64,000 nt of DNA from Aureibacillus halotolerans (GCF_004363045.1 NZ_SNYJ01000004.1:186001-250000); one strand, 5' to 3'. Counted from the stretch's first letter, positions 26,590 through 35,108 are shown. Notes: a model not told the origin generated them from the sequence alone. A program made the numbers and translations.

Positions 26590-26785
26590 CGAGCACTCAG
26601 AGGCTTTTCACACGCAGTTCATACGTTTTCACCGCGTTTTCACTGGTTTCGAGCGGTTCATGACCTTTTCCTTGCACTCGAGGTGTTTCCGAACACTCGA
26701 GTGCTTTTTTCGCACGGTTCATGTGATTTTCCGCGCACATCCGCTCTGCTTCCGAAAAGTTCATGTCCTTTTCCGAGCACTCGAT
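26590..26785. repeat. Degenerate 20-21 bp tandem array, nine to ten units
   Basis: Units end in TTTTC or TTTCC and alternate two cores, (g)cactcgag and (g)gttcatg: boundaries fall at 26590, 26610, 26631, 26651, 26671, 26691, 26712, 26733, 26754 and 26775. Spacing stays at 20-21 bases while the bases drift. No frame is open through it. The rest of 26786-27039 is AT-rich and shows no further feature. Confidence 0.7.
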
Positions 26786-27039
26786 CCCCCCTCTATTAAA
26801 TGGTCTTTTCCCCTCTGTAATTTATTCCACATCAAATGAACAATTTTAAAAGAGCTTCTCAATCTATAATCCTTTAGGAGCAAGTCATTTAATCATCCGT
26901 GGATTCTCTTTGGGTTCAATCAATTTTCAAAAGTAATCTTCTCGTTACGAATGCTAATCATTGCGTTAGGAAGTTGAATTATTAGGGAATGTCTACTCAG
27001 AGAAGTGGTTTACACTAATCTTCCAAAGGAGACTATTTT

Positions 27040-28044
27040 ATGAATAAGCAAAAAAAATTGCCAACATTTTTGTGGTGGATACACGGTATCATTCGGTTCA
27101 TCCTCGCCATTGCCCTTTTGTATAATGGTGCAATTAAATTAGGCCTAGGTCAGTACGGAATGCCAGATCTAGGAGACGCGCTCATCGCTCATGGAGAGAT
27201 GAGCCCCATGGGTTTGTTAGGGCGAATGGTGGCATTTTCTCCGTTGTTTCAAATCCTTGCCGGCGTTGCGGAAGTTGGTGCGGCTGTTGCGCTCCTTTGG
27301 AGACGGACCGTTGCCATCGGTGCGATGATCAGTTTGGCATCGATGTCGTTTGTCTTCGTTTTGAATTTAGGCTATGACATGCCTGGGAAGCAGATCTCGC
27401 TTGCCCTGCTCATTTTCTCTGCGATCGTACTTTTGCCATGGACAAAACGTATTGCAACTGCCTTCATTGGTCAGGAACAGATCTCGTCCGCTCCTACACC
27501 ATCTATGTTCACATCTTCAAAGATTTCCCGCATCACTCGAATTGCTGGTCCCATTACAGGATTTGTTATTCTAGCCGTCGTCGGCTGGCTAGCATTTTCG
27601 TCGCAGCCATCTCTAACGATAAACGAGTCCGTTCCTGCTGGCGTATGGATGGTAGTGGAAGATACGGAGGAGCCAGCTGCGCATTTGTCGGAGGACACAC
27701 GGTGGCAAAAAATTGCCTTCGGGAATGTAGAGAAACTAGGGAAGGCTAGCGTCCAGGTTCGCATCGCCAACGGAACGCTTTTAGAAGGCACTTATGAACG
27801 CATCGGGGAAGACACCGTCCAATTGAACCTGCGTGAGCTTCGTATGCCAGGGCAAACGGTCAAGGAGTACAATTCTTCACCAGTGCAAACGGTTGAGTTG
27901 ACCGTTCAAGAGGAGTCGGACGATACCCTTCGACTAAGTGGCAATGGGATGGAGATGGTTGTTCGTGCTGCGCCTAACGCTAGACTTCTTTACGATCGTG
28001 GGTTCCATTGGGGGATCCGACCGGATGACCCATTTGATCGATGA
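27040..28044 (+). CDS. DoxX-like membrane protein with C-terminal soluble domain
   Basis: A 334-residue protein. Residues 1-150 hold four membrane helices of DoxX type (RFILAIALLYNGAIKLGLGQYG at the first helix, then PLFQILAGVAEVGAAVALL), a fifth helix lies at about 172-190, and about 145 residues of beta-rich domain follow outside. The function of DoxX proteins is unclear (thiosulfate or redox related in some). AAAGGAG is 9 bases before the ATG. A strong terminator stands 145 bases downstream. Confidence 0.68.
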   Translation: MNKQKKLPTFLWWIHGIIRFILAIALLYNGAIKLGLGQYGMPDLGDALIAHGEMSPMGLLGRMVAFSPLFQILAGVAEVGAAVALLWRRTVAIGAMISLASMSFVFVLNLGYDMPGKQISLALLIFSAIVLLPWTKRIATAFIGQEQISSAPTPSMFTSSKISRITRIAGPITGFVILAVVGWLAFSSQPSLTINESVPAGVWMVVEDTEEPAAHLSEDTRWQKIAFGNVEKLGKASVQVRIANGTLLEGTYERIGEDTVQLNLRELRMPGQTVKEYNSSPVQTVELTVQEESDDTLRLSGNGMEMVVRAAPNARLLYDRGFHWGIRPDDPFDR

Positions 28045-28187
28045 GCCATTGCGTGACTTAAAACAAGATCATATGACTGTTTCGCGTAATTGAGGTACTA
28101 TGCCATGCCTCAACTTCTACCATGAAAAGAAGACAGATCAAAACGAATTCATTTGCAAGGAAAAGACATAAAGTAACTTGATTTGCT

Positions 28188-28235
28188 GACCCTTTGAAAG
28201 AGGAAAGTATGTTCCTCTTCTAAAGGGGTCTTTTT
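28188..28235 (+). terminator. Strong intrinsic terminator
   Basis: GACCCTTT/AAAGGGGTC outer and AAGAGGAA/TTCCTCTT inner stems, followed by TTTTT. It closes the DoxX-like gene. The stretch from 28236 to 28675 has no gene or motif that I can support. Confidence 0.88.
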
Positions 28236-28675
28236 GGATCCATTCTCTGTATGCCGCTCCAGCTTAACCTATGCCCCCTACTCAACCTGAAATTGTCTAC
28301 CTCTCATGCATCTTTTCAAAAACGAAGCTCCCGGTCAAAACGTCGTACTTTCTAGTAGTACTCATTGAATACAGTATCCATTTGCAGAGGTACAACGCTT
28401 CGTTAAAAGATGAACTCCCTCTGTTGAGCACAGAAATCCCTCCATTCACCCCCTTTTTGTTTTTTCATCAAGCGATCTTCGATATCATGATCCTTGTTCA
28501 ATGCTTTGCTGGCATAAGGAAAGCGTACCCTTTCCATTCTGAAATTAATTCGAAGTTTTCGCTGGGACATTCGTGAGAATAATAGTTCGACCGATAAGCT
28601 CATCTTGGATGACCTGAGACGAGAGCGCGTTTTTATTCAACTCATTTGTGCCATTCATTAAAGGAGAAGGAAGGT

Positions 28676-29344
28676 ATGCTGATGTTTCGCTTTATTCGGA
28701 ATCGAAAACGTCAAAACAAGATCAATAAAGTAAAATACGGCGACGGGCATTCTTTAGAGCCTTATCGCCTGACGGATTTATTCACAAGATCATTGTTTTA
28801 TATAAAGCTTACTGATGAGGATAACGACGAAATGATTTATGCCGTAAACGTGAACCACTTCAATGAAAATCATGCAACAGAACTTTATTGTGATGGGAAA
28901 CATATCGCTACGTCAGAGCTACCTGCGGCTTTTTCTGTTCCAGATGGGGCTATCGAGGTGGGCACAAGCATTTATGGTCTTAGTCGCATGCATTATGTCA
29001 CGACAGAGAACAACGAATATCCATTACAGCCAGATAAATGGTCAACAGAAGGCATTCGAATGCGACTGGATGCCCGTTTTCCTCGTGCAAGTTCAATCAT
29101 CGGGAAGATGGCTATTGTCGTCTTGTTCGTTTCTCTATTTGTTGGCCTTCCACAATTAGCGTCGGTCATTTCAGAGACACCCTTCTTTGCTGTGAATTTC
29201 GGATCGTTTGTGTCCCCCATTCAACTCCCCGGATGGGCAAATACCACGCTTACTGTTGCCGGTATTTTAGCAGGAGTGGAGCGAGCGCTTATGCTGAGAA
29301 ATCATTGGTTGATTGATATCGAAACAACCTTCTGGACCCACTAA
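28676..29344 (+). CDS. Membrane protein of unknown function
   Basis: A 222-residue protein. The first 135 residues are soluble and charged, with strands (LFYIKLTDEDNDEMIYAVNVN, ELYCDGKHIATSELPA); two membrane helices follow (about 142-163 and 193-210). No family is recognised. The ATG at 28676 follows AAGGAGAAGGAAGG; a second ATG two codons on is an alternative. It is the first of up to five genes on this strand that lead into the LytTR-ABC and permease genes. Confidence 0.55.
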   Translation: MLMFRFIRNRKRQNKINKVKYGDGHSLEPYRLTDLFTRSLFYIKLTDEDNDEMIYAVNVNHFNENHATELYCDGKHIATSELPAAFSVPDGAIEVGTSIYGLSRMHYVTTENNEYPLQPDKWSTEGIRMRLDARFPRASSIIGKMAIVVLFVSLFVGLPQLASVISETPFFAVNFGSFVSPIQLPGWANTTLTVAGILAGVERALMLRNHWLIDIETTFWTH

Positions 29345-29418
29345 ATGTCGAAGAAACTATGTGCAAGCAAGAGAAATACAGCAATAAAAATCGTATGAAA
29401 GAAAGGAAACGATAAATA

Positions 29419-29625
29419 GTGAGAAACCTAAGTATGGTCATTGCTCCAATCATGATGGTCTTTCTCGCGGTCATTCCTTTTTCAGTCATTTATGACCAGC
29501 TCTCAACCGTTCTTCTTTTTTTACCTAAATTCGACTCGCCACCCTGGTTTGTTCCTGCTGGCTTTATCAGTATCATTTGTATCGTAATACTCGCTTTTGT
29601 GATAGGAAAGACAGCCAAGCATTAA
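29419..29625 (+). CDS. Small two-helix membrane protein
   Basis: 68 residues, start GTG with AAAGGAAA upstream (rather long spacing). Two membrane helices (about 6-28 and 44-63) around a short loop. No known family. It lies 74 bases after the previous gene and before the LytTR-ABC gene, so it may be a partner of that system. Confidence 0.5.
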   Translation: MRNLSMVIAPIMMVFLAVIPFSVIYDQLSTVLLFLPKFDSPPWFVPAGFISIICIVILAFVIGKTAKH

Positions 29626-29687
29626 GCTTTTGATTTACTGCTCCTAAAGTATAGAATAAGAAGCAGCATGATAAAGGAGCCTTGAGT

Positions 29688-30689
29688 ATGGTATTCTCTT
29701 TCAAAGAACTTAATAAAATTCACGAAAACACAGTGATGCTTCCACCATTAACGCTCGCCATTGAAAAAAGAGACATTGTTGCTGTCCAAAGCGAAAATGA
29801 GTATATTCAACGCCTGTTTGACCTGCTTAATTACCCGAAACAAATAAAGAACAACACCATTACATTTCCAGAGGGTGGTCTGAAAAAGGTTTATCTCTTT
29901 CAACGGGACGACGGGTTGTATAAGCGATTGACGGTCATGCAAACATTAAAATTTTGGTGCAGACTGTATGAGCAAGAGCCTGATTTGGATATAATTTTAA
30001 ACCTTTGTGAATTGCATGCATGTGTCCTAAAAAAAACAAAGCATCTCACGCCTTCTGAACATTGTCGGCTACTGTTTGCTTCAGCACTTATCCAAAAGGC
30101 AGACGTGTATATTTTTGAAGATCCGTCTCTGATGCTTGATCTGCAATCGAAGCAGATATTACATAATTTACTCTTACATTTGGCGAGAAATGATGGGGCC
30201 GTGCTCATTTTTACTACAACTGTAGAAGAAGCGATTCGTCTCGGTCAAAAGGTGTACCGGTACACTGAGCGTGGGATTCAAGAAATTGAGCAGGACCTTG
30301 AAAAAGAAGAATCATTAGAGGAGAAACTTTCGCAAGATTTTAGCAGGATGCAGGTGCAGCTGAACAAAGTAAGTGCAAAGGTAGAGGATAAAATTATTCT
30401 TTTTAACCCTATGGAAATCGATTATATCGAAGCACGTGATGGGCAGACGTATCTATTTGTGAACAATGAGGAGTTTGCTTCATCAAGTACGATTAAATCC
30501 TTGGAGGAACGATTGCAATCGTTAGGGTTTTTCCGTTGTCACCGCTCGTATTTGGTCAACTTACAACGTGTAAGGGAAATTATCATTTGGAGTAAAAACA
30601 GCTATAGTCTCAGCTTAGATGATTCAAAGAGTACAATTCCCCTATCCAAAGGAAACTATAGTAAGTTGAAAGAGTTGATTCATGTATGA
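29688..30689 (+). CDS. ABC ATPase-like domain fused to a LytTR DNA-binding domain
   Basis: A 333-residue fusion. Residues 1-215 follow an ABC transporter ATPase in order, but the nucleotide-binding motifs are gone: where Walker A GxxGxGKST should be there is AVQSENEYIQRLF, the signature LSGGQ reads LTPSE, and Walker B reads ADVYIFEDPS. Residues about 230-333 are a LytTR domain (LFNPMEIDYIEARDGQTYLF, RCHRSYLVNL, LSKGNYSKLKELI). ATG 29688 has AAAGGAG 8 bases upstream. The permease gene overlaps its stop by one codon. LytTR-ABC fusions are known from Firmicutes, where they may both act with the permease and control transcription. Here ATP binding looks unlikely, so the protein is probably a regulator, or it pairs with another ATPase. 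Confidence 0.83.
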   Translation: MVFSFKELNKIHENTVMLPPLTLAIEKRDIVAVQSENEYIQRLFDLLNYPKQIKNNTITFPEGGLKKVYLFQRDDGLYKRLTVMQTLKFWCRLYEQEPDLDIILNLCELHACVLKKTKHLTPSEHCRLLFASALIQKADVYIFEDPSLMLDLQSKQILHNLLLHLARNDGAVLIFTTTVEEAIRLGQKVYRYTERGIQEIEQDLEKEESLEEKLSQDFSRMQVQLNKVSAKVEDKIILFNPMEIDYIEARDGQTYLFVNNEEFASSSTIKSLEERLQSLGFFRCHRSYLVNLQRVREIIIWSKNSYSLSLDDSKSTIPLSKGNYSKLKELIHV

Positions 30690-31375
30690 TGCAAAAATCA
30701 GGAATGCAGTGGAAAGCGTTAGTTTATAAGGATGTATCTGACTTGCGTTGGAATGGGCAGGTCATCTTTAATTTCTGCATAAACCTCCTCTTTACCATTA
30801 CTTTTTTATGGGCTCCAAATAGTGATATTCCTGTGAGCTTTATCCTTGCGTCTATTTTTGTATTGGTGACAATGTTCATGCAAGGCAATATCATTGTCGA
30901 GGAGAAAGAACAGCGTACCACTCGACGATTAATCCAAGTCGGTTTCTCCTTGAGAGAAATTATTTACTCTAAAATATTTATTACATTTCTAGCAACTGCA
31001 TTCTTCCTTATGATTTTCTTTGTCATTTATGGCATTCATCCGCTTACGAGTCTAAAAATGTTTGTCCTAAGTTTTCCGCTCATCCTGATGATGATTATGA
31101 TAGGCGTTATTCTAGGTCTGAAAACAAGAAATACAATTGAAGTCACTCTCTATGGCTCACCCATTGCTTTATTGTATTTGTTTATTGCAGGGTTGCTTAT
31201 GAATAACGAACGAGGGGAAATGTCTTGGCTCGCTTTCTTTCCAAATTATCATCTGCACTATGGAATTGTTCAATTGCAAGCCAATGAAACCATACTTCCC
31301 TACCTCGTCGTACCGTATAGTTGGATGGTCGTGTGTCTCCTGATGTTTGTACTATGGTTTCGGAAAAATACTTAA
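30686..31375 (+). CDS. ABC-2-type permease
   Basis: A 229-residue membrane protein with six predicted helices and the ABC-2 layout (an EEKEQRTTRRLIQVGFSLREIIYSKI coupling-type stretch between helices 2 and 3). The ATG overlaps the TGA of the LytTR-ABC gene (ATGA), so translation is probably coupled. It should work with an ATPase, but its partner has lost the Walker A motif. Possible role: export of, or response to, a peptide or antibiotic. Confidence 0.75.
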   Translation: MMQKSGMQWKALVYKDVSDLRWNGQVIFNFCINLLFTITFLWAPNSDIPVSFILASIFVLVTMFMQGNIIVEEKEQRTTRRLIQVGFSLREIIYSKIFITFLATAFFLMIFFVIYGIHPLTSLKMFVLSFPLILMMIMIGVILGLKTRNTIEVTLYGSPIALLYLFIAGLLMNNERGEMSWLAFFPNYHLHYGIVQLQANETILPYLVVPYSWMVVCLLMFVLWFRKNT

Positions 31376-31494
31376 GCGTAGGGAAAACATGCTTGATAGA
31401 AACTGTTGCCCAAGAGGGTTGGAGGCACGTTAGAGTATTCGAATTACCGATTCTAGAAATTTTCACTTACGTCTACGAGCTAAGGAGTGTCAAG

Positions 31495-31854
31495 ATGGAG
31501 AAGCTTAAAATTGGTTCGATTGTGTGGGGTGTTCAAGACGTTCCGCGTGCGATCAAGTTTTGGTGCGAAGCCATGGATTATACACTACTTCGGGAACCAT
31601 CATCAGATTGGGCAATTTTAGTTCCGCGCTCAGGTGAAGGGGTTCAATTGGCGATTTCTCGTGTTTCTTCTGACGCCGAAACCCACCAACGGCACCACCT
31701 CGACCTGTATGCATCCGACCAACAAGCGGAGGTGAAGCGACTGTTGTCCCTCGGGGGGAGTCGAGTCAAGTGGAGGTATCCTCCTGAAGCAGACTACGTT
31801 GTTTTGGCCGATCCTGACGGAAATACCTTCTGTGTGATACAAAAAAATGGATGA
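31495..31854 (+). CDS. VOC-family (glyoxalase/bleomycin-resistance-like) protein
   Basis: A 119-residue single-domain protein with beta-alpha-beta-beta-beta units: GSIVWGVQDVPRAIKFWCEAMDYTLL opens, and YVVLADPDGNTFCVIQ closes with a Glyoxalase_6-like end. Candidate metal ligands are His in HHLDLYA. AAGGAG is 7 bases before the ATG at 31495. It may be the tail of the upstream operon. Substrate unknown. The 130 bases behind it have no terminator that I can see. Confidence 0.78.
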   Translation: MEKLKIGSIVWGVQDVPRAIKFWCEAMDYTLLREPSSDWAILVPRSGEGVQLAISRVSSDAETHQRHHLDLYASDQQAEVKRLLSLGGSRVKWRYPPEADYVVLADPDGNTFCVIQKNG

Positions 31855-31984
31855 AAACTGGTCAGAGGACTCCCTATTATCACAAAGCAACAACCTCATA
31901 GGACAATGGTGATCCTCAAAACCTCCGATTTGTTTATGTTACGTCTTCATCAAGTTTCAAAAGACCGTCCTAGAACTATTTTGT

Positions 31985-33163
31985 TTATGACCTCACAGCC
32001 TTCTGACGCCACACATAATACATAAGAAAGACGCCGCAGAGGACCGCTAGAAACCCGTATCCTCCAAAAATGTCCCCTTTAGATGACCAATAGCCAAAGC
32101 CTAAACCTGCAAGCATGATCACTGCGTTTTCGCCCATTGACTGCACCGACCCCATCGTTGCGCGAACATTGGAGGAAATACGGTGCTGTAGGTACCCAGA
32201 CGTCAATGGCTCAATCATCCCCGCGACTAAGTAGACCAAACCCATGGCGAGTAGTCCATAAATATTCGGGCTCACTGCCATAATGAACAACCCGAACACA
32301 ATCCCACTCATAATAAACAACAGCAGTCGAGGCGTCGCAACTCGCTTCTTCAACTGGTAGGCAAGCAGATTGCCTGGGAGCTTCAGAAAATAAAGAGCTG
32401 CCGAAAACATCCCGAAGAAAAGAATAGGAATTTGCAGACGGTCAAGGTACAGCTGCCAAAATTCATCGATAAAATTGACAGATGCCCCAACGACCATCCC
32501 TGACGTCAATACTGGGATGACGTTAGGGTGCTGCTTATAAAGCCGAACAAACGCAGCCACATAACCTTTCAGTGGCATTGACTCGCTTTCTTCTGTTTTC
32601 GTCTTGACGGCAGGCTCCTTTAACCAGAAGGCAAAGAAAACAGCGCCCCACATTGCCACAAAGGAAAGCCAGTAGTTGAATGTAAAACCAAACTGAACGG
32701 CGAGCCAGCTCCCACTGAGAGCGGCAAGCATTGTTGCCACAATTTCCAAGGCATTCAGCCGTCCATAGTATTTTTCATAGCTGCGTTCCCGCTTTTTCAG
32801 CAATAACGAATCATACAGCAGCGCATTTTCTGCTCCACTGCTGGCGGACATACCAATTGCCGCTAAAAACACAACAAGCGCAAAATGCCAAAATGACGTC
32901 GCAAACAAAAGTAGGAAAAATTCACAGACACCAAGCGCAGCCGACACCACAATGAGCCGCTTTCGCCCCCAACGATCAGCGAGGATGCCGGACGGGACCT
33001 CAAACAACAAAACTGTAACTGCAAAAATGATTTCCGCGTAGATGACCATTTGGATGGTCATGCCCCGTTCTTCCCAGTACAATCGTTCAATGACATAGGC
33101 AGGAATTAAGCTATAAAAAAACCGAAAGCCGTAGAGCTTCCATACATTCGATACACTCTTCAT
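31985..33163 (-). CDS. MFS transporter, probable antibiotic exporter
   Basis: A 392-residue, 12-helix MFS protein. MFS motif A appears as GILADRWGRKRL between TM2 and TM3, and the N-terminus MKSVSNVWKLYGFRFFYSLIPAYVIERLYWEERG is typical of Bacillaceae exporters in the tetracycline/macrolide style. GGAGAGGAGC lies before the ATG, but the same bases can pair with GCTCC-A-CCAG upstream, and a nine-codon leader with a perfect ribosome-binding site precedes that. This suggests induction by a ribosome-targeting drug. The substrate is not shown directly. Confidence 0.83.
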   Translation of the reverse strand: MKSVSNVWKLYGFRFFYSLIPAYVIERLYWEERGMTIQMVIYAEIIFAVTVLLFEVPSGILADRWGRKRLIVVSAALGVCEFFLLLFATSFWHFALVVFLAAIGMSASSGAENALLYDSLLLKKRERSYEKYYGRLNALEIVATMLAALSGSWLAVQFGFTFNYWLSFVAMWGAVFFAFWLKEPAVKTKTEESESMPLKGYVAAFVRLYKQHPNVIPVLTSGMVVGASVNFIDEFWQLYLDRLQIPILFFGMFSAALYFLKLPGNLLAYQLKKRVATPRLLLFIMSGIVFGLFIMAVSPNIYGLLAMGLVYLVAGMIEPLTSGYLQHRISSNVRATMGSVQSMGENAVIMLAGLGFGYWSSKGDIFGGYGFLAVLCGVFLMYYVWRQKAVRS

Positions 33164-33170
33164 TTAAAAA

Positions 33171-33224
33171 GCTCCTCTCCAGTCTAATCGAATCAACTAA
33201 CATCACTCGATAAGCTGGTGGAGC
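33171..33224 (-). promoter_or_regulatory. SD-sequestering hairpin before the MFS gene
   Basis: On the minus strand GCTCC-A-CCAG pairs with CTGG-AGA-GGAGC, which contains the Shine-Dalgarno of the MFS gene. The leader region can also form CTGCT/AGCAG upstream, giving alternative folds. Confidence 0.5.
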
Positions 33225-33248
33225 ACGTGAAGAACTGCTGCCCTTGGC

Positions 33249-33278
33249 TTAGCAGGGCGGTCTAGGCAAAAGTGCCAT
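33249..33278 (-). CDS. Leader peptide MALLPRPPC
   Basis: Nine codons and TAA, 85 bases upstream of the MFS start. AAAGGAGG stands 8 bases before the ATG, a stronger site than that of the MFS gene. Two neighbouring prolines (PRPP) are a sequence on which ribosomes slow down. Its place and size match leaders of drug-inducible resistance genes. Confidence 0.55.
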   Translation of the reverse strand: MALLPRPPC

Positions 33279-33334
33279 GGTGAGTACCTCCTTTGATACG
33301 TTTTCAAGATCTAAGAATAAAGAAACATTTTTTC

Positions 33335-33712
33335 CTACGTCGCTATCGGCGATTCCCTCTTACGGTCAAAACCAATGTAACGTGCCCCCTGAAACGCCAA
33401 CGTACCCGAGTCACCTTCACTAAGTTGACCATATTCAGAACCGCTGACGATCAACTCCATCCTGTCGCCGCTTTCGACTTCAAAGGTGACAAAGTACAAA
33501 TTCCGCGTGCTACTAAATCTACCTCCTCGAACGTTTGACCGTTTCGCCACGACCTCGGCAGCAACATCAAGTTTTGGATGGCTGCTGTTTTTTGACCATC
33601 GAGAAAGTCTTTTTAGATAAATGACGATGATCGCTCCTAAAACGATCAAAAAAACTAAAGCGACGAGTTGAACCAAGACATCTCCATATGCAATTGAATA
33701 GAAATAGTTCAT
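33335..33712 (-). CDS. DUF2500-domain membrane protein
   Basis: A 125-residue protein with one N-terminal membrane helix (about 13-33) and a soluble DUF2500 domain with the usual blocks (AAEVVAKRSNVRGG, YFVTFEVESGDRMELIVSGSEYGQLSEGDSGTLAFQGARYIGF). The function of the family is unknown. GAGGAGG is 9 bases before the ATG. Its promoter looks ECF-sigma dependent and is nearly identical to that of the next gene upstream. Confidence 0.82.
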   Translation of the reverse strand: MNYFYSIAYGDVLVQLVALVFLIVLGAIIVIYLKRLSRWSKNSSHPKLDVAAEVVAKRSNVRGGRFSSTRNLYFVTFEVESGDRMELIVSGSEYGQLSEGDSGTLAFQGARYIGFDRKRESPIAT

Positions 33713-33737
33713 ACGAAAAACCTCCTCTTTTATTACT

Positions 33738-33766
33738 TTACGCAGAAAATGGGAGTGATAGGTTCA
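33738..33766 (-). promoter_or_regulatory. ECF-sigma-like promoter 1
   Basis: Minus strand TGAACC, 18-base spacer, CGTAAAGTAATAAAA. The -35 AAC and -10 CGT are ECF hallmarks. No sigma-A boxes are seen in this stretch. Confidence 0.5.
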
Positions 33767-33807
33767 ATTTTTTGGGATTCCATAAAAGAAGTGAGACTTT
33801 AACAACA

Positions 33808-34308
33808 TCAGTTAGTAAAAAAATGAATGTAATAAATAATGCAAACATGAAAGGTGTAGGTTAAAGAAATCAGGAAGTGAAGCACCTTCATTATCCACTG
33901 AGATCGTTTTCTTTTGTTCTGTACAAATCGATATAATAACCAGCACCAAAACAGCAATAAGATTGCAGGTGTTCCGAGAAATATCCATGCCGGGACGTCC
34001 TGTGTCGGAAAAGGGAATAGCGTTGATAGAAACAAACCAAATACTGTAATGATACCTGTAAGAAGCAAACATATTAACTTGGGGTTTTTAAGATTAAATA
34101 CTTGTTCAACCTTATTTGCACCAAATTTCAAACGAAGGACAGACCATGTATATGCCCCAACCCAAATCATGCTTAAACCTAATGGAATAGACAGGTAAAA
34201 TAAATTGATCCTCCCTATAAACCCCAAGCCAAATATGAAGAAAAACGAGAAAAAGGAAAGGAAAATAAGAGCGACAAAATAGCTGGCATGAACAAGGAAT
34301 GCCTTCAT
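33808..34308 (-). CDS. Multi-pass membrane protein of unknown function
   Basis: A 166-residue protein with four to five membrane helices (about 8-28, 36-58, 78-98, 104-126 and 143-163) and short basic loops. No family is recognised. GGAAGGAGGG precedes the ATG. Its promoter region repeats that of the DUF2500 gene, which suggests common control in envelope stress. Confidence 0.62.
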   Translation of the reverse strand: MKAFLVHASYFVALIFLSFFSFFFIFGLGFIGRINLFYLSIPLGLSMIWVGAYTWSVLRLKFGANKVEQVFNLKNPKLICLLLTGIITVFGLFLSTLFPFPTQDVPAWIFLGTPAILLLFWCWLLYRFVQNKRKRSQWIMKVLHFLISLTYTFHVCIIYYIHFFTN

Positions 34309-34337
34309 GTCGTATACCCTCCTTCCTTTTTATTACT

Positions 34338-34365
34338 TTACGCAGAATTTTATTGTGTTGGTTCA
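34338..34365 (-). promoter_or_regulatory. ECF-sigma-like promoter 2
   Basis: Minus strand TGAACC, 17-base spacer, CGTAAAGTAATAAAA; the -10 part and the 10 bases after it match promoter 1 exactly. Confidence 0.5.
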
Positions 34366-34386
34366 AATGTCTGGTACCCCAAATAT

Positions 34387-34412
34387 CATGCTGTCGAAAT
34401 CACGACAGCATG
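34387..34412 (-). terminator. Strong hairpin behind cat
   Basis: Perfect 10-bp stem CATGCTGTCG/CGACAGCATG with a 6-base loop, 6 bases past the cat stop. The T-tract is poor (ATATTTG), so it may act mostly by protecting the mRNA end. Confidence 0.6.
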
Positions 34413-34418
34413 ACAACT

Positions 34419-35069
34419 TTATAAAATCCATTCAGCAGGATGTTCAGCCATTTGCCTAACATTGTTCATAAAAACTCCTGCATGATACCCATCACAAACA
34501 GCATGATGGATTTGCAGAGAAACAGGCAAATATATCGAATCGCCATTCTCAACAAATTTTCCCCCTGTAATGATTGGGGGGAGATGATTCGGATTACTGT
34601 TAATATTTAAGTTAAACCCTGTAAACGAGGTCCAAGGAATCATAGAAATAGACACGGTATTTTCAGGTAGAGGTGTTTTAGGAAACAATTTTCCTGTCCC
34701 ATTATATTTCTTAACATCAGAAAGATACATGTCATGAAACCCTTTGAAGTCGTGTTTTACTTCTGTCCAAATTCCAGAGAATGTTTCCGATTCACGATTA
34801 AATACCGTATACATTGGATCTACCTTATCCCAATAACCTAACTGTCCTTTACGATTAAAGTTCATTCTAAACGCTTTATTAGAGTTTACGACGCTCGTCA
34901 CTAAGAAGATAAATGCAGGATAAAACTTATATCCTTTTTGTTTTATCATTTGATACAAGACGGTAATATCAATTTCTGTAGTGATGCTAAACGTGGTTTG
35001 TTGTTTCAGAAAATGATTAAAGATTTCTTTTCTCTGCCAGCTTTCAACATCAATTAGATTAAACTTCAT
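34419..35069 (-). CDS. cat: Chloramphenicol O-acetyltransferase (type A)
   Basis: A 216-residue trimeric CatA-type enzyme that transfers acetyl from acetyl-CoA to chloramphenicol. The active-site motif HHAVCDGYH is at residues 188-196, with the catalytic His at 189. The substrate-side motifs (AFIFLVTSVVNS and PWTSFTGFNLN) and length fit. GGAGG lies 9 bases before the ATG but is locked in a 12-bp stem, and a short leader peptide precedes it, as in inducible cat genes of Bacillus and Staphylococcus. B. clausii is known for a chromosomal cat. The neighbouring MFS gene also has an attenuator. Confidence 0.96.
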   Translation of the reverse strand: MKFNLIDVESWQRKEIFNHFLKQQTTFSITTEIDITVLYQMIKQKGYKFYPAFIFLVTSVVNSNKAFRMNFNRKGQLGYWDKVDPMYTVFNRESETFSGIWTEVKHDFKGFHDMYLSDVKKYNGTGKLFPKTPLPENTVSISMIPWTSFTGFNLNINSNPNHLPPIITGGKFVENGDSIYLPVSLQIHHAVCDGYHAGVFMNNVRQMAEHPAEWIL

Positions 35070-35073
35070 CTGA

Positions 35074-35108
35074 TAGCCTCCTAAATATAGTCGAGTTTTA
35101 GGAGGCTA
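35074..35108 (-). promoter_or_regulatory. cat translational attenuator stem-loop
   Basis: TAGCCTCCTAAA pairs over 12 bp without mismatch with TTTAGGAGGCTA, 11-base loop; the 3' arm holds the Shine-Dalgarno of cat. A ribosome stalled on the leader would open it. Confidence 0.92.

Noticed and set aside
26590-26785. CRISPR array
   Set aside because: Units are contiguous, 20-21 bases and degenerate, with no unique spacers, and no cas gene is near.
28271-28603. Frames on both strands in the gap before the 222-residue membrane protein
   Set aside because: No ribosome-binding sites, no recognisable segments, and they overlap each other.
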